The notes beneath the pieces are model-generated. The model was not told the DNA's origin. It saw only the letters and a program-made list of their open reading frames with translations, and did no database searches. Positions 25,556 to 34,384 of a stretch of 57,817 nucleotides of DNA are shown here, piece by piece. Each line of letters begins with the position of its first letter. The first letter of the stretch is position 1. A program made the translations under genes and the position numbers. The stretch comes from Chloroflexota bacterium (GTDB lineage: Bacteria; Chloroflexota; Anaerolineae; SpSt-313). The stretch spans positions 1-57,817 of the forward strand of contig JAKPJZ010000215.1 in assembly GCA_029553955.1 (NCBI GenBank), written 5' to 3'.

Positions 25556-26341
25556 CTAATACTGCACCATAGGCCCGGCGATGCGCCGTACCAGGCGCCA
25601 GGCCATAGCCCGCAGCCGCCCCCCCGGCTGCGCCGCCGTTCGCTGCTCCCCCGTCAGCCGGCGGCGCAGCCCCGCTGCAGTGGTGCCGGCCTCGACGGTG
25701 ATCCGGGCCAGCGCAAAGCGATCGTCGCCCAGGCCGCTCATGGCGCATCTGGCGGCGCACGCCGAGCTGTACCCGGCGAGCTGCGCCAGGCGGCGCACGC
25801 GGCGGTCGTAGTACCCGTAGGGGTAGGCCAGGCTCTGCACCGGGCGGCCGAGGCGCTGCTCGAGTGTGTGCTTGGAGCAGATGATCTCACGCCAGGCCAC
25901 GGCCCGCGGCAGCACGTCGAGCGCGACGTGCTGGTGGCCGTGTGCGCCGAGCTCGATGCTGCTCGCCTCGAGCTCGGCGAGCTGCGGCCAGGTCAGCATC
26001 GGGCGCTCGCCTTCGCCGCGGCGCGCCAGGAAGCGGCTGGTGCCGCCGACGAAGGCCGTCGTCACGTACAGCGTCGCGGCAAAGCCGAAGCGCTGCAGCA
26101 CGGGCACCGCGGCCAGGAAATCGGCAAAGCCGTCGTCGAACGTGATCACCACCGGGCGCGCAGGCAGGGCGCCGCGGCCGGCGATGGCCTGCGCGAGTTG
26201 CGTAACGGTGAGCGCGCTGTAGCCCTCGTCGTGCAGCATCTGCATGTGCTCGGCAAAGGTCCGCAGCGGCAATGCCCAGGGCCCGAAGCGCGGGTCGACG
26301 CTGTCGGCGATGCTGTGGTAGAGCAGGATCGGGATGCTCAT
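25556..26341 (-). CDS. Polysaccharide deacetylase family protein (CE4)
   Basis: A 261-residue NodB-homology protein that should remove acetyl groups from a polysaccharide or oligosaccharide. Motif 1 (ITFDDGF) contains the catalytic Asp and the metal Asp. Motif 2 is AHGHQH, a variant of the usual HSxTH metal site. Motif 3 (AYPYGYYD) is also present. There is no signal peptide, which suggests action on cytoplasmic or lipid-linked intermediates, as in some capsule systems. AGGAGGTGCC precedes the ATG, which overlaps the previous stop (ATGA). Confidence 0.9.
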   Translation of the reverse strand: MSIPILLYHSIADSVDPRFGPWALPLRTFAEHMQMLHDEGYSALTVTQLAQAIAGRGALPARPVVITFDDGFADFLAAVPVLQRFGFAATLYVTTAFVGGTSRFLARRGEGERPMLTWPQLAELEASSIELGAHGHQHVALDVLPRAVAWREIICSKHTLEQRLGRPVQSLAYPYGYYDRRVRRLAQLAGYSSACAARCAMSGLGDDRFALARITVEAGTTAAGLRRRLTGEQRTAAQPGGRLRAMAWRLVRRIAGPMVQY

Positions 26342-27729
26342 GGCACCTCCTTTCCGGCAACGGCGGGCACGAGCACGGCCTGGCGCTGTCGCAGCCGCGG
26401 CGCCGTGCGCGTCTGCCGGCGACTGTATGCGTAGGCCAGCGGCCCCAGCAGCATGCCCAGGTATTCGACGAGGCTAAGCGCGCGCGGGTAGCCGGCCGGC
26501 TTTTTGGCATTCTTGGCCGAGTGCGGGCTGAGGGCGTACGCCAGGCCGCGCGGCACCCTGGCGACAAAGCTTGGGATCAGCGCCGGGTTGGCCAGCAAGG
26601 CGCCCGTCAGCGCCGCCGCGAGCCCCACGCCGTAGCCCCAGGCCTGGCGGCGCAGGAAGCTCCAGTCGCGGGGATAGTAGTGGTAGAGCAGCGCGGCCGG
26701 CTCGTAGACCAGGCGATAGCCCCGTGCCAGCACGCTGAGGAAGGCAGCCAGCTCAAGACCACCGCGGGCGGCGCAGCCCGCGCCCAACGCCGGATCAAAG
26801 CCGCCCATGGCGGCGAGGGCCTCGGTGCGGAACGCCATGTTGGCCCCCGCGCCCAAGGTCCCGACGGCAAAGGGATAGAGCGGGTCGTCGGACCGGAGCT
26901 CGTCGAGATCGTACACGCGCGGGGCCAGGCGCTTGGCGAGGCCGCAGCGCTGTGCCCAGTCCTGGGCCGGGGTCTCGAGCTCGCCGGGGAGGATAAGCCC
27001 GGTGACGCAGCCCACGCGTTCATCGCAAAAGCCGCCTGCAAGGCCGGCCAGCCAGTGCTGGTCTACGATCACATCGTCGTCGGTGATGGCCGCGATGCTG
27101 CCACGCGCCGCCAAGAGCCCGCGGTTGATCGCCGCCGACGATCCCCGGCTGTCTTCGCGCAGGTAACGCAGCCGTGTGCAGCCGCCATAGCGCTCTCTGA
27201 TGAGCTCGGCAGTGGCCGCGCTGCGCGGCGCATTGTCGACGACGATGATCTCGTAATCGGGATACTCGAGCGCCAAGAGCGAGTCGAGACTGCGCGGCAG
27301 GCTCTCGGGCCGATCGCGGGTGGCGACAATGATGCTGGCCGGCGGCGCCGCGCTCAGCAGCGCCCTGCGCCGGGCGAGGCAGGGGGTGTCGCCCGCGGGC
27401 AGCCCGCCCGTGCCCAGCGCCTGCACAGGGGGCCACCCATCGCCTGCCAGGTGCGCGTTGATCTCGGCGCCGAGCTGCCGCCAGATAGCCTCCGCCAGCG
27501 CCTCTGTGCCCAGGCCCGCATCGTCGAGCGGCAGCGTGACGCAGCCCACAGGCTGCGTGTGCAGCCGCACCAGCGCCAGTGCCTGCCCGTAGCGGCGCCC
27601 GTTCGACGCCTCGCCCGCAGGCAGCGCCTGCAGCGGCTCGCTCAGCTCGATCTCCAGCACCCGCGTCGGGCTGAAGGCCGCCTCAATGGCCGCAGTGCGG
27701 CTGCGCGCGCTCAAACCCTTGCGTTCCAC
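26338..27729 (-). CDS. GT2 family glycosyltransferase with N-terminal extension
   Basis: A 463-residue GT-A glycosyltransferase. The first 120 residues form an uncharacterised lead domain. The GT2 core starts at SIIVATRDRPESLPRSLDSL, has the DxD-type motif AAITDDDVIVD and a later acceptor region with GAGANMAFRTEALAAMGGFD. The C-terminus includes one or two hydrophobic segments (YGVGLAAALTGALLANP). The start is the GTG at 27729, five bases after a perfect AGGAGG, inside the 3' end of the previous gene. It probably adds a sugar to the lipid-linked glycan made by this operon. Confidence 0.88.
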   Translation of the reverse strand: MERKGLSARSRTAAIEAAFSPTRVLEIELSEPLQALPAGEASNGRRYGQALALVRLHTQPVGCVTLPLDDAGLGTEALAEAIWRQLGAEINAHLAGDGWPPVQALGTGGLPAGDTPCLARRRALLSAAPPASIIVATRDRPESLPRSLDSLLALEYPDYEIIVVDNAPRSAATAELIRERYGGCTRLRYLREDSRGSSAAINRGLLAARGSIAAITDDDVIVDQHWLAGLAGGFCDERVGCVTGLILPGELETPAQDWAQRCGLAKRLAPRVYDLDELRSDDPLYPFAVGTLGAGANMAFRTEALAAMGGFDPALGAGCAARGGLELAAFLSVLARGYRLVYEPAALLYHYYPRDWSFLRRQAWGYGVGLAAALTGALLANPALIPSFVARVPRGLAYALSPHSAKNAKKPAGYPRALSLVEYLGMLLGPLAYAYSRRQTRTAPRLRQRQAVLVPAVAGKEVP

Positions 27730-28649
27730 AGTAACCTCCTCCCCGTGCCCACCGTGTAGCCGGCCACCGTCAGGGCCAACCCGGCCACGATGGCCGCGGC
27801 GCGGGCCACGCCGGCCGGCCCCTCGCCCCGCAGGGCTCCGGCCAGGCCGCGCGCCACGCCGCGGGGCAGGGTGCGCAGGACGTATTGCCACTCGACCGAC
27901 AGCCCGTCGTTGGCGCCGACCGCGGCCGTCACCTGGGCCTTCGACAGGCCCTCGCCGTAGGTGCGCGCGCGAAAGTACGCCCAGCGTGCGCGCGCGGCTG
28001 GTACGCGATGGTAGATGCGCGCGCTGGGCTGGAAGAGGAACACGCACCCGGGCCGGCGCTGCTGGATGCGGACGCAGAGCTCGGTCTCCTCGCACCCTGC
28101 GGCGCCGCTGCCGACCCGGCCCAGCCGGTGCCTGAACCCGCCGGCCGCCTCGAACGCCTCGCGCCGCAGCGACATGGCGCCGCCGAACAGGTTGCGCACC
28201 GCCGCCGCGCGCTGTGGCAGCCCGCGATAGCTGCAGCCGAGCACCCAGTCGAACTCTTCGGGCAGCCAGGCCGGACGCCCGTCCTCCCAGAGCGGTTCGA
28301 CGGCCCCGCCCGCGCCGGCGACCCGCTCGTCATCATAGGCCGCGGCCAGGCGCGCCAGCCAATCGGGCGCGGCGATGGCGTCGTCGTCGAGAAAGGCGAC
28401 GATATCGCCCTGCGCCACCCGCACGCCGCTGTTGCGCGCGCCCGCCAGCCCGCGCGCTTCCACGTTCGGCCGCGCGGCCACATCGCCCAGCTCTGCCCGC
28501 ACGCGCGCGAGCAGGGCGCTGTTGTGGTCGACCACGACGATGATCTCGCAGGGGGGCAGGGTCTGCCGGCCGAGCGATGCGACCGCTGCGAGCAGGTCGT
28601 CCCAGCGCGCTTCGGTGTAGGTGCAGACGATGGCCGAGATGGCAGGCAC
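27711..28649 (-). CDS. GT2 family glycosyltransferase
   Basis: A 312-residue glycosyltransferase of family 2. The nucleotide-binding start is ISAIVCTYTEARWDDLLAAV, followed by the metal motif AFLDDDAIAAPDWLARL, FGGAMSLRREAFEAAGGF, and an EETELCVRIQQRRPG segment corresponding to the conserved ED catalytic region. A C-terminal hydrophobic segment (AAAIVAGLALTVAGYTVG) may anchor it. The GTG start lies three bases after the stop of the preceding GT gene. Confidence 0.9.
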   Translation of the reverse strand: MPAISAIVCTYTEARWDDLLAAVASLGRQTLPPCEIIVVVDHNSALLARVRAELGDVAARPNVEARGLAGARNSGVRVAQGDIVAFLDDDAIAAPDWLARLAAAYDDERVAGAGGAVEPLWEDGRPAWLPEEFDWVLGCSYRGLPQRAAAVRNLFGGAMSLRREAFEAAGGFRHRLGRVGSGAAGCEETELCVRIQQRRPGCVFLFQPSARIYHRVPAARARWAYFRARTYGEGLSKAQVTAAVGANDGLSVEWQYVLRTLPRGVARGLAGALRGEGPAGVARAAAIVAGLALTVAGYTVGTGRRLLWNARV

Positions 28650-28652
28650 CGG

Positions 28653-29492
28653 CTAACCCTCGTGGGCCGCGGAGCCCATCTTGGCCTTGCGCAGCCACAG
28701 CGCGCTTGGGCTGCGCCGCCTCGCCGCAGCCCTGCGGCTGTCCTGCAACTCGCGCAGGATGGTCTTCAGCACGCGCCAGCCATCGGGGAAGGTGCGGAGC
28801 CGCCCTTTGCCGTAGATGCGCCTGGCCTCAAAGCTCGGCACTTCGACCACCCTCAGCCCCGCCCGCAGCGCGCGGATGTTCATCATGGTCTCGATCTCAA
28901 AGCCGTCGCCGTCGAGCTCGAGCCGGGGCAGCACGCGCCGCCAGAAGGCATTGTAGCCGTAGCACAGGTCCGAGTAGCGGCTGCCGAAGAGGAGGCGCAC
29001 CAGTGTGAGCAGGCCCCAGTTGCCGGCGCGGCGCAGGGCAGGCATGTCGGCCGTGCCGCCGCCCTGCAGAAAGCGCGAGCCTTTGGCCATATCGGCGCCG
29101 GCCAGCAGGGCGCCCACAAAGGCGGGGATTTCGCCGGGGTGCATCGAGCCGTCGGCATCGAGCATGACCACAATGTCGCCGCGCGCCGCCGCAAAGCCGC
29201 TGCGCAGCGCGGCCCCTTTGCCGCGCCCCTGCTGGAGCACGATGCGGATATCCGGACGCAGCTCGCACGCTGCCAGCACGGTGCTGTCGGTCGAATGCCC
29301 GTCGACAAGGAGCACCTCGTCGATGTCGTCGGGAATCAAGGGGAGCACGTGGCGCAGGTTATCGGCCTCGTTGAGCGCGGGGATAACCACGCTGACCGTG
29401 GGCCTCGCGGGGTTGGGGCATCTGCGGGGGGGCAACCGCGTTGCCCTGCGCGCGGGGCGCAGGGTTACCGAAACAGAGGCAACTTGAGCCAT
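28653..29492 (-). CDS. GT2 family glycosyltransferase, dolichol-phosphate-mannose-synthase-like
   Basis: A 279-residue GT2 enzyme similar to polyprenyl-phosphate sugar transferases. It has VSVVIPALNEADNLRHVLPL, GRGKGAALRSGFAAARGDIV, the metal-binding MLDADGSMHPGEIP and GNWGLLTLVRLLFGSRYSDL with CYGYNAFWRR, typical of the DPM1-like group. There are no long C-terminal membrane spans. The ATG at 29492 follows GGAGGTGGCGGCA. It is the first gene of the minus-strand surface operon and may start the pathway by loading a sugar onto a lipid carrier. Confidence 0.9.
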   Translation of the reverse strand: MAQVASVSVTLRPARRATRLPPRRCPNPARPTVSVVIPALNEADNLRHVLPLIPDDIDEVLLVDGHSTDSTVLAACELRPDIRIVLQQGRGKGAALRSGFAAARGDIVVMLDADGSMHPGEIPAFVGALLAGADMAKGSRFLQGGGTADMPALRRAGNWGLLTLVRLLFGSRYSDLCYGYNAFWRRVLPRLELDGDGFEIETMMNIRALRAGLRVVEVPSFEARRIYGKGRLRTFPDGWRVLKTILRELQDSRRAAARRRSPSALWLRKAKMGSAAHEG

Positions 29493-29515
29493 TGCCGCCA
29501 CCTCCGACGTGATGT

Positions 29516-29537
29516 GACGTGCACGACAATGCACGTC
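29516..29537. promoter_or_regulatory. Perfect inverted repeat upstream of the surface operon
   Basis: GACGTGCA and TGCACGTC pair across six bases, 24 bases before the first gene of the operon. It could be an operator or a leader hairpin; no clear promoter could be placed with it. Confidence 0.4.
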
Positions 29538-29689
29538 GCACAACGCCGGATGCAGTGGCGGCATGTAACTGCACCCAGCGACAAGCTGCCTGATCGCAGC
29601 CTTCACGATATTCTAACACGCCATGGTGACAACACCATAGAGGCCAGGTATCGGAATCCTTGCTTTTGGCGTCGCTGAACACGCCGGGC

Positions 29690-30135
29690 CCCCGAGGTTC
29701 ACAGGTGCGGGCCAGTTCGTCACCGCCTTTCTCGGCATCTTCGACACCGCCTCGGGCACGCTGGTCTGCGCCAATGCCGGCCACAACCCGCCGGTGCTGC
29801 TGCCGTCCGCCTGGCCGGGCGACGCGCAGCTCCGCAACACTGGCCTGCGGTTCGGCGCCATGGGAGGGTCGCCTGCGAGGCGCGCCGCATCGACGTGGCG
29901 CCCGGCGACGCCCTGGTGCTCTACACCGGCGGCATCACCGAAGCCGAGCGCGCGAGCCGCGAGCCTTTTGAGCTCGACTGCCTCATCGCCACCGTGTGGC
30001 ACGGCCTGGGCGGCGCCGACTCCGCCCTCCGCGCTGCCATCCTCAACGCCGTCCGAGTTCACCCACGGCGCGCCCCAGGGCGACGACATGGCGCTGATGG
30101 TCCTGGCGCGCGGGCAGGCCCCGCCTCGTCCTTGA
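29690..30135 (+). pseudogene. C-terminal fragment of a SpoIIE/PP2C-type phosphatase
   Basis: Joining three frames restores the end of a SpoIIE/RsbU-type serine phosphatase: GQFVTAFLGIFDTASGTLV with CANAGHNPPVLL, then GDALVLYTGGITEAE, then GAPQGDDMALMVLARG. Frame changes occur near 29870 and 30050. The N-terminal half of the domain and any sensor domains are missing. Similar phosphatases act in partner-switching stress signalling, but this copy cannot be functional. Confidence 0.8.
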
Positions 30136-30160
30136 CCCCACAGGCCACAAGATGTATAAT
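30132..30160 (+). promoter_or_regulatory. Promoter of the HEAT-repeat gene
   Basis: TTGACC (30132-30137), 17 bases, TATAAT (30155-30160): one mismatch from consensus. It begins at the end of the SpoIIE relic and precedes the HEAT-repeat gene by 180 bases. Confidence 0.7.
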
Positions 30161-30342
30161 AAGTGCAACTTACATCGAAGCCACACCCTCCCAGAGTAGC
30201 GGCCTCGTACATCTGGGCTATGCCGCCGCACCCGACACGCCGCCACCGCCATCGGCGCGCCCAACCTACTCCCCCTCGCGGGGCGAACGGCAGGGGGTTT
30301 CAGGCGCAAGTCCCGCTCCAGTTGGAGCAAGGAGGATGGGCA

Positions 30343-30873
30343 ATGTGCATCGCCAAGATCAGGCGCTATCGTGTCAAGCTCCTCGGCCGGCAGCGTAAGG
30401 TCGATGCCGTGGCCGACATCCTGCGGCACTCCCAGCACGTCGTCGAGCGCCAGGCAGCGATCGAAGCCCTCACTAACAGCGGTGACCGCCGCGCCGTCGA
30501 TCTGCTCATCGGCGCGCTCTCCGACAATGACGCCCTGGTGCGCGCGACCGCGGCCGCGGGGCTGGGCTTTCTGCGCGACGCGCGCGCCATCGCCCCCCTG
30601 ATTGGGGTCTTGAGCGGCCACCCCGTCGTCGGCGCTATCGCCGCCCGTTCGCTGGTCAACATCGGCGCGCCCGCGGTCGAGCCGCTCGTCGCCGCCCTGC
30701 GCAGCTACGACACCATCGTGCGCTTTGCCGCCGCCATGGCCCTGGGCGAGCTGCGCGACAGCCGCGCCGAGGCCGGGCTCACTGCCGCCACGCGCGACCA
30801 CGACAGCGACGTGCGCCGCGTGGCCTCCGAGGCGCTGGAGATGATCCGCGGCACGCGCAGCAAGTGGTCGTGA
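30343..30873 (+). CDS. HEAT-repeat domain protein
   Basis: A 176-residue protein made of about five HEAT/PBS-lyase-like helical repeats, each about 31 residues (for example DRRAVDLLIGALSDNDALVR, then DARAIAPLIGVLSGHPVVG). Such proteins are scaffolds for protein contacts; no enzymatic residues are expected. The basic N-terminus (IRRYRVKLLGRQRK) could contact nucleic acid or a membrane. AAGGAGG lies upstream of the ATG at 30343. Confidence 0.85.
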   Translation: MCIAKIRRYRVKLLGRQRKVDAVADILRHSQHVVERQAAIEALTNSGDRRAVDLLIGALSDNDALVRATAAAGLGFLRDARAIAPLIGVLSGHPVVGAIAARSLVNIGAPAVEPLVAALRSYDTIVRFAAAMALGELRDSRAEAGLTAATRDHDSDVRRVASEALEMIRGTRSKWS

Positions 30874-30968
30874 GAGTCTGGATCGCGAACGGTTTGCATC
30901 GCCAAGGGCGCGAAAACCCAAAGGGGAGTCGCCTCTCGCAGCAACCCCCGCGCCCAGCGGCAACCCCC

Positions 30969-31050
30969 CTTCGCGTCCTTCGCGTCCTTCGCGCCCCTTC
31001 GCGCCCTTCGTGCTCCAGAGCCTTCGTGTTCCAGAGCCTCCGTGTTCCAG
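30969..31050. repeat. Short tandem repeats of a CCTTCGYG-type unit
   Basis: CCTTCGCGT/CCTTCGCGC units run in tandem, then drift into two copies of TTCCAGAGCCTYCGTG. This is intergenic low-complexity repeat DNA with no coding signal. Confidence 0.65.
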
Positions 31051-31126
31051 ACGTCGCGGATCTTGAGCGCAGCCGCCTCTCGCCCGCCCGGCGGGTTTCT
31101 CCTCCAAGCGCCGGCGACCCTCGTTC

Positions 31127-31211
31127 GTAGTACCGAAGAGCGGTGCTGTGGCAGGCGTCCAGTGCCCGCGAGGCACGGCGCGCCTGCCACAGCACCGCTC
31201 TTCGGTACTAC
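31127..31211. repeat. Long inverted repeat before hsdM
   Basis: Perfect arms of 31 bases (31127-31157 and 31181-31211, starting GTAGTACCGAAGAGCGG) flank a 23-base loop. The GTAGTACC/GGTACTAC tips recall the CGTAGT/ACTACG inner repeat of the 12261 element. It should block read-through into the hsd operon. Confidence 0.85.
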
Positions 31212-31240
31212 AAGCATGTAGCCCCGACGCCGGCCGGCGC

Positions 31241-31269
31241 TTGCCATCCTGCCCGCACTAGTGTAAGAT
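31241..31269 (+). promoter_or_regulatory. Putative promoter of the hsd operon
   Basis: TTGCCA (31241-31246), 17 bases, TAAGAT (31264-31269), 73 bases before the hsdM ATG. Confidence 0.5.
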
Positions 31270-31341
31270 GTGGCACATGCAGCCAATCGCCATTTGATCC
31301 ATTATGCAGCCACAGACACACGCACTGGAGGCGATCGCTCG

Positions 31342-32901
31342 ATGGCCACCGACAAGGCGCTCGACATCTCGACGCTCGAGAACTGGCTCTGGGAGGCGGC
31401 CTGCGTCATCCGCGGGCCGCTGGATGCGCCCAAGTTCAAGGACTATATCCTGCCGCTCATCTTCCTCAAGCGGCTTTCCGACGTTTTTGACGACGAGCTG
31501 GGCCACCTGGCCGCGGAGCTCGGCGGGCGCGAGGCGGCGGCCGGGCTGGTGGCGCAGGACAAGAGACTGGTGCGCTTTTACCTGCCGCCGCAGGCACGCT
31601 GGGCGGCCATCCAGGCGCGCACCACCGGCCTCGGCGAGTACCTGACCGACGCCGCGCGGGCGGTGGGGCGCGAGAACGCCGATACGCTGCACGGCGTGCT
31701 CGATACCCTCGATTTCAACCAGACCGCCGCCGGCCAGCGCATCGTCGACGACGGCCGCCTGGCGCAACTGGTGCAGATCCTCGGCCGCCATCGCCTGGGG
31801 CTGGGCGACGTGGAGCCCGACCTCCTCGGCCGCGCCTACGAGTACCTGCTGCGCAAGTTCGCCGAAGGCCAGGGCCAGAGCGCCGGCGAGTTCTACACCC
31901 CGCGCGAGGTGGGCCTCCTCATGGCCCGCATCCTCGACCCGCAGCCGGGCATGAACGTGTACGACCCCTGCTGCGGCTCGGGCGGGCTGCTCATCAAGTG
32001 CGCCCTGCGCCTGGTCGAGACCCACGGCGAGCAGGCCAACGGCCGCCGCCTGCTGCCCGCCAGGCACGAGCCGCTGCACCTCTACGGCCAGGAGATCAAC
32101 GCCTCCACCTTTGCTATCGCCCGCATGAACGCCGTGCTGCACGGCATGGAGGCCACCATCAGCCCCGGCGACACCATGCACCGCCCGGCGTTCACCGGCG
32201 ACGGCGGTGGCCTGCGCGCCTTCGACCTGGTCACCGCCAACCCCATGTGGAACCAAAAGTTCGCCGCGGCCACCTACGAACACGACGCCTACGAGCGCTT
32301 CCGCTACGGCGTGCCGCCCTCGTCGAGCGCCGACTGGGGCTGGCTGCAGCACATGGTGGCGTCGCTGGCCGATGGCGGCCGCCTGGCGGTAGTGCTCGAC
32401 ACGGGCGCGGCCAGCCGCGGCTCGGGGAACCAGGGCGCGAACAAGGAGCGCGACATCCGCCGGGCCTTTGTCGAGGCGGGGCTCGTCGAGTGCGTGATCC
32501 TCTTGCCCGAGAACCTCTTCTACAACACTACCGCGCCGGCGATTATCATGGTGCTCAACAGGGCCAAGCAGCATGCGGGCGAGATCTTGCTCATCAACGC
32601 CTCCAGGCTGTTCGAGAAGGGCCGGCCGAAGAACTTTTTGGCCGACGAGCATATCGGGCAGGTCCATGCGCTCTACCGCGACTGGCGCGCCGAGGAGGGG
32701 CTGAGCGCGGTGATTGGCCAGGGTGAGGCGGGGCGCAATGACTACAACCTCAGTCCGAGCCGGTACGTGACCAGCAACGGCGAAGATGAGGTGTTGCCAC
32801 TGGAGGAAGCCGTCGTACTTCTGCAGCAAGCCGAGGAGGAGCGCAGTCTCGCGGACCGTGGACTGGGGGCAGTCCTGAAGTCACTAGGGCTCGGAGACTA
32901 G
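31342..32901 (+). CDS. hsdM: Type I restriction-modification system methyltransferase subunit
   Basis: A 519-residue HsdM, the N6-adenine methyltransferase of a type I restriction system. An N-terminal HsdM helical domain (LENWLWEAACVIRGPLDAPK) precedes the methylase domain with EFYTPREVGLLMARIL, SAM motif I (YDPCCGSGGLL, about residue 208) and a catalytic motif reading NPMW (about residue 300) instead of the usual NPPF/Y. NPMW occurs in a subset of HsdM proteins as I recall, so activity is still likely. The hsdS gene starts five bases after the stop. The ATG at 31342 begins the conserved N-terminus; an upstream GGAGG is slightly distant. Confidence 0.95.
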   Translation: MATDKALDISTLENWLWEAACVIRGPLDAPKFKDYILPLIFLKRLSDVFDDELGHLAAELGGREAAAGLVAQDKRLVRFYLPPQARWAAIQARTTGLGEYLTDAARAVGRENADTLHGVLDTLDFNQTAAGQRIVDDGRLAQLVQILGRHRLGLGDVEPDLLGRAYEYLLRKFAEGQGQSAGEFYTPREVGLLMARILDPQPGMNVYDPCCGSGGLLIKCALRLVETHGEQANGRRLLPARHEPLHLYGQEINASTFAIARMNAVLHGMEATISPGDTMHRPAFTGDGGGLRAFDLVTANPMWNQKFAAATYEHDAYERFRYGVPPSSSADWGWLQHMVASLADGGRLAVVLDTGAASRGSGNQGANKERDIRRAFVEAGLVECVILLPENLFYNTTAPAIIMVLNRAKQHAGEILLINASRLFEKGRPKNFLADEHIGQVHALYRDWRAEEGLSAVIGQGEAGRNDYNLSPSRYVTSNGEDEVLPLEEAVVLLQQAEEERSLADRGLGAVLKSLGLGD

Positions 32902-32905
32902 GCCG

Positions 32906-34243
32906 ATGAGACGCGGACTGGCAACGCGAGCGGAGGACATCTGTACGCATCAGGCTGCCGCAGGGAGGCCAGACTGGCTAACCTCCTTGCCGGAGGGGTG
33001 GACTGCAACAAGACTTGGCGACGCAGCGGAAGCAACTAGGTCCACAACAGATCCACGAGACTCTCCCGATGAGGTCTTTGACTACTTCAGCATTCCCGCG
33101 TTTCAGTCGTCAGGCCAGCCAGTTTCGGAGAGCGGCCGAGCCATACGCAGCCAGAAGCTGATCGTGCATAACGGCATGGTCTTGTTCGGAAAGCTAAACC
33201 CTCGGGTTCCGAAGGTCTGGCTCGTGGCGTCAGTATCTACGGAGCGGAAGATCGCCTCTACCGAGTTCATTCCCCTGCGACCTTTGCCCGGAGTCGTCAC
33301 GTCCGAGTTCCTATACTTCTTGTGCCAGACCAACTATGTGCTGCATGCAGCAGAGCAGTTGGTGAGCGGTTCGACCCCGAGCCGTCAGCGGGTGGACACA
33401 CAAGGGCTCCTAGAGACACTCGTTCCTGTGCCCTCTGTTCAGGAGCAGCGTGCCATCGCCCATGTACTGAGCACTGTGCAGCGGGCCAGGGAGGCGGCCG
33501 AGGCGGTGGTCGCGGCGGCACGCGAGCTGAAGCGCAGCCTGATGCGCCACCTTTTCACATACGGGCCGGTGCCGCCAGCGGAGGCGGAGCGGGTGGCGCT
33601 CAAGGAGACCGAGATTGGGCCGGTTCCGGAGCACTGGGCCGTCAGCAGGCTTGGCACTGTGGCCAAGATCGAGCGTGGCAGGTTTGCCCACCGTCCCAGG
33701 AATGATCCGGCCTACTATGGCGGCACCGTCCCGTTCATCCAGACCGGGGACGTCACTGCCTCTGGTGGCAGGATCGCCAGATACACTCAGACGTTGAATA
33801 GCATGGGGCTGAGCGTCAGCAGGGTTTTCCCCAAGCGGACCGTCGTAATAACCATCGCCGCCAACATTGGCTATACAGGCATCCTGGAGTTCGACAGCGC
33901 TTTCCCTGATAGCCTCATAGGCATCACGCCGTACGACGGGATTCTCAACGAGTTCCTGAACTACTACCTGATGACGCAGCAGGCAGAGATGGACAGGCTG
34001 GCGCCGCGAGGCACTCAGAAGAACATCAACATCCGGTTTCTTGCCCCTTGGCCTACGCCTGTTCCTCCGCTGGGAGAGCAAGAGAGGGTGCGCGACATCC
34101 TGGCTGCCGTGGACCACAAGATCGAGGCCGAGGAGAAGCAGCGCGCGGCGCTCGACGCGCTCTTTCGCTCGCTGCTGCAGCAGTTGATGACGGGCCGGCT
34201 GCGCGTGACCCTCGCCACCCGCCCCCCAACGTGGTGGGGATAG
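32906..34243 (+). CDS. hsdS: Type I restriction-modification system specificity subunit
   Basis: A 445-residue HsdS with two target-recognition domains, each followed by a conserved helix: the first helix at LVPVPSVQEQRAIAHVLSTV and the second at PVPPLGEQERVRDILAAVDH. Each domain opens in the usual way (LPEGWTATRLGDAAEA and GPVPEHWAVSRLGTVAKI). It therefore recognises a bipartite target that cannot be read from sequence. The final residues (RPPTWWG) come from a degenerate copy of the G-rich repeat that lies before hsdR, so the C-terminus has been reshaped by that repeat. Confidence 0.93.
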   Translation: MRRGLATRAEDICTHQAAAGRPDWLTSLPEGWTATRLGDAAEATRSTTDPRDSPDEVFDYFSIPAFQSSGQPVSESGRAIRSQKLIVHNGMVLFGKLNPRVPKVWLVASVSTERKIASTEFIPLRPLPGVVTSEFLYFLCQTNYVLHAAEQLVSGSTPSRQRVDTQGLLETLVPVPSVQEQRAIAHVLSTVQRAREAAEAVVAAARELKRSLMRHLFTYGPVPPAEAERVALKETEIGPVPEHWAVSRLGTVAKIERGRFAHRPRNDPAYYGGTVPFIQTGDVTASGGRIARYTQTLNSMGLSVSRVFPKRTVVITIAANIGYTGILEFDSAFPDSLIGITPYDGILNEFLNYYLMTQQAEMDRLAPRGTQKNINIRFLAPWPTPVPPLGEQERVRDILAAVDHKIEAEEKQRAALDALFRSLLQQLMTGRLRVTLATRPPTWWG

Positions 34244-34384
34244 GTGGTCGCAGCGGCCGAGACGCGGCGTTGATTTCGCACGCCTGCCGATGCAGGAGGG
34301 CACACCACCATGAAGGAGCCGGCCGCCGTTCGGCACCATGCGGGGCAGGGAAGACTCGCTGCTCAGCGGCGCCAACCAGCCTAT

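Noticed and set aside
25332..25760. Upstream extension of the trifunctional fusion gene
   Set aside because: The extra residues come from an intergenic inverted repeat and the deacetylase gene; a good ribosome site lies before ATG 25331.
30969..31050. Possible CRISPR or coding repeat
   Set aside because: Units of about 8-9 bases without spacers and without an open, Shine-Dalgarno-preceded frame; simple tandem repeat.
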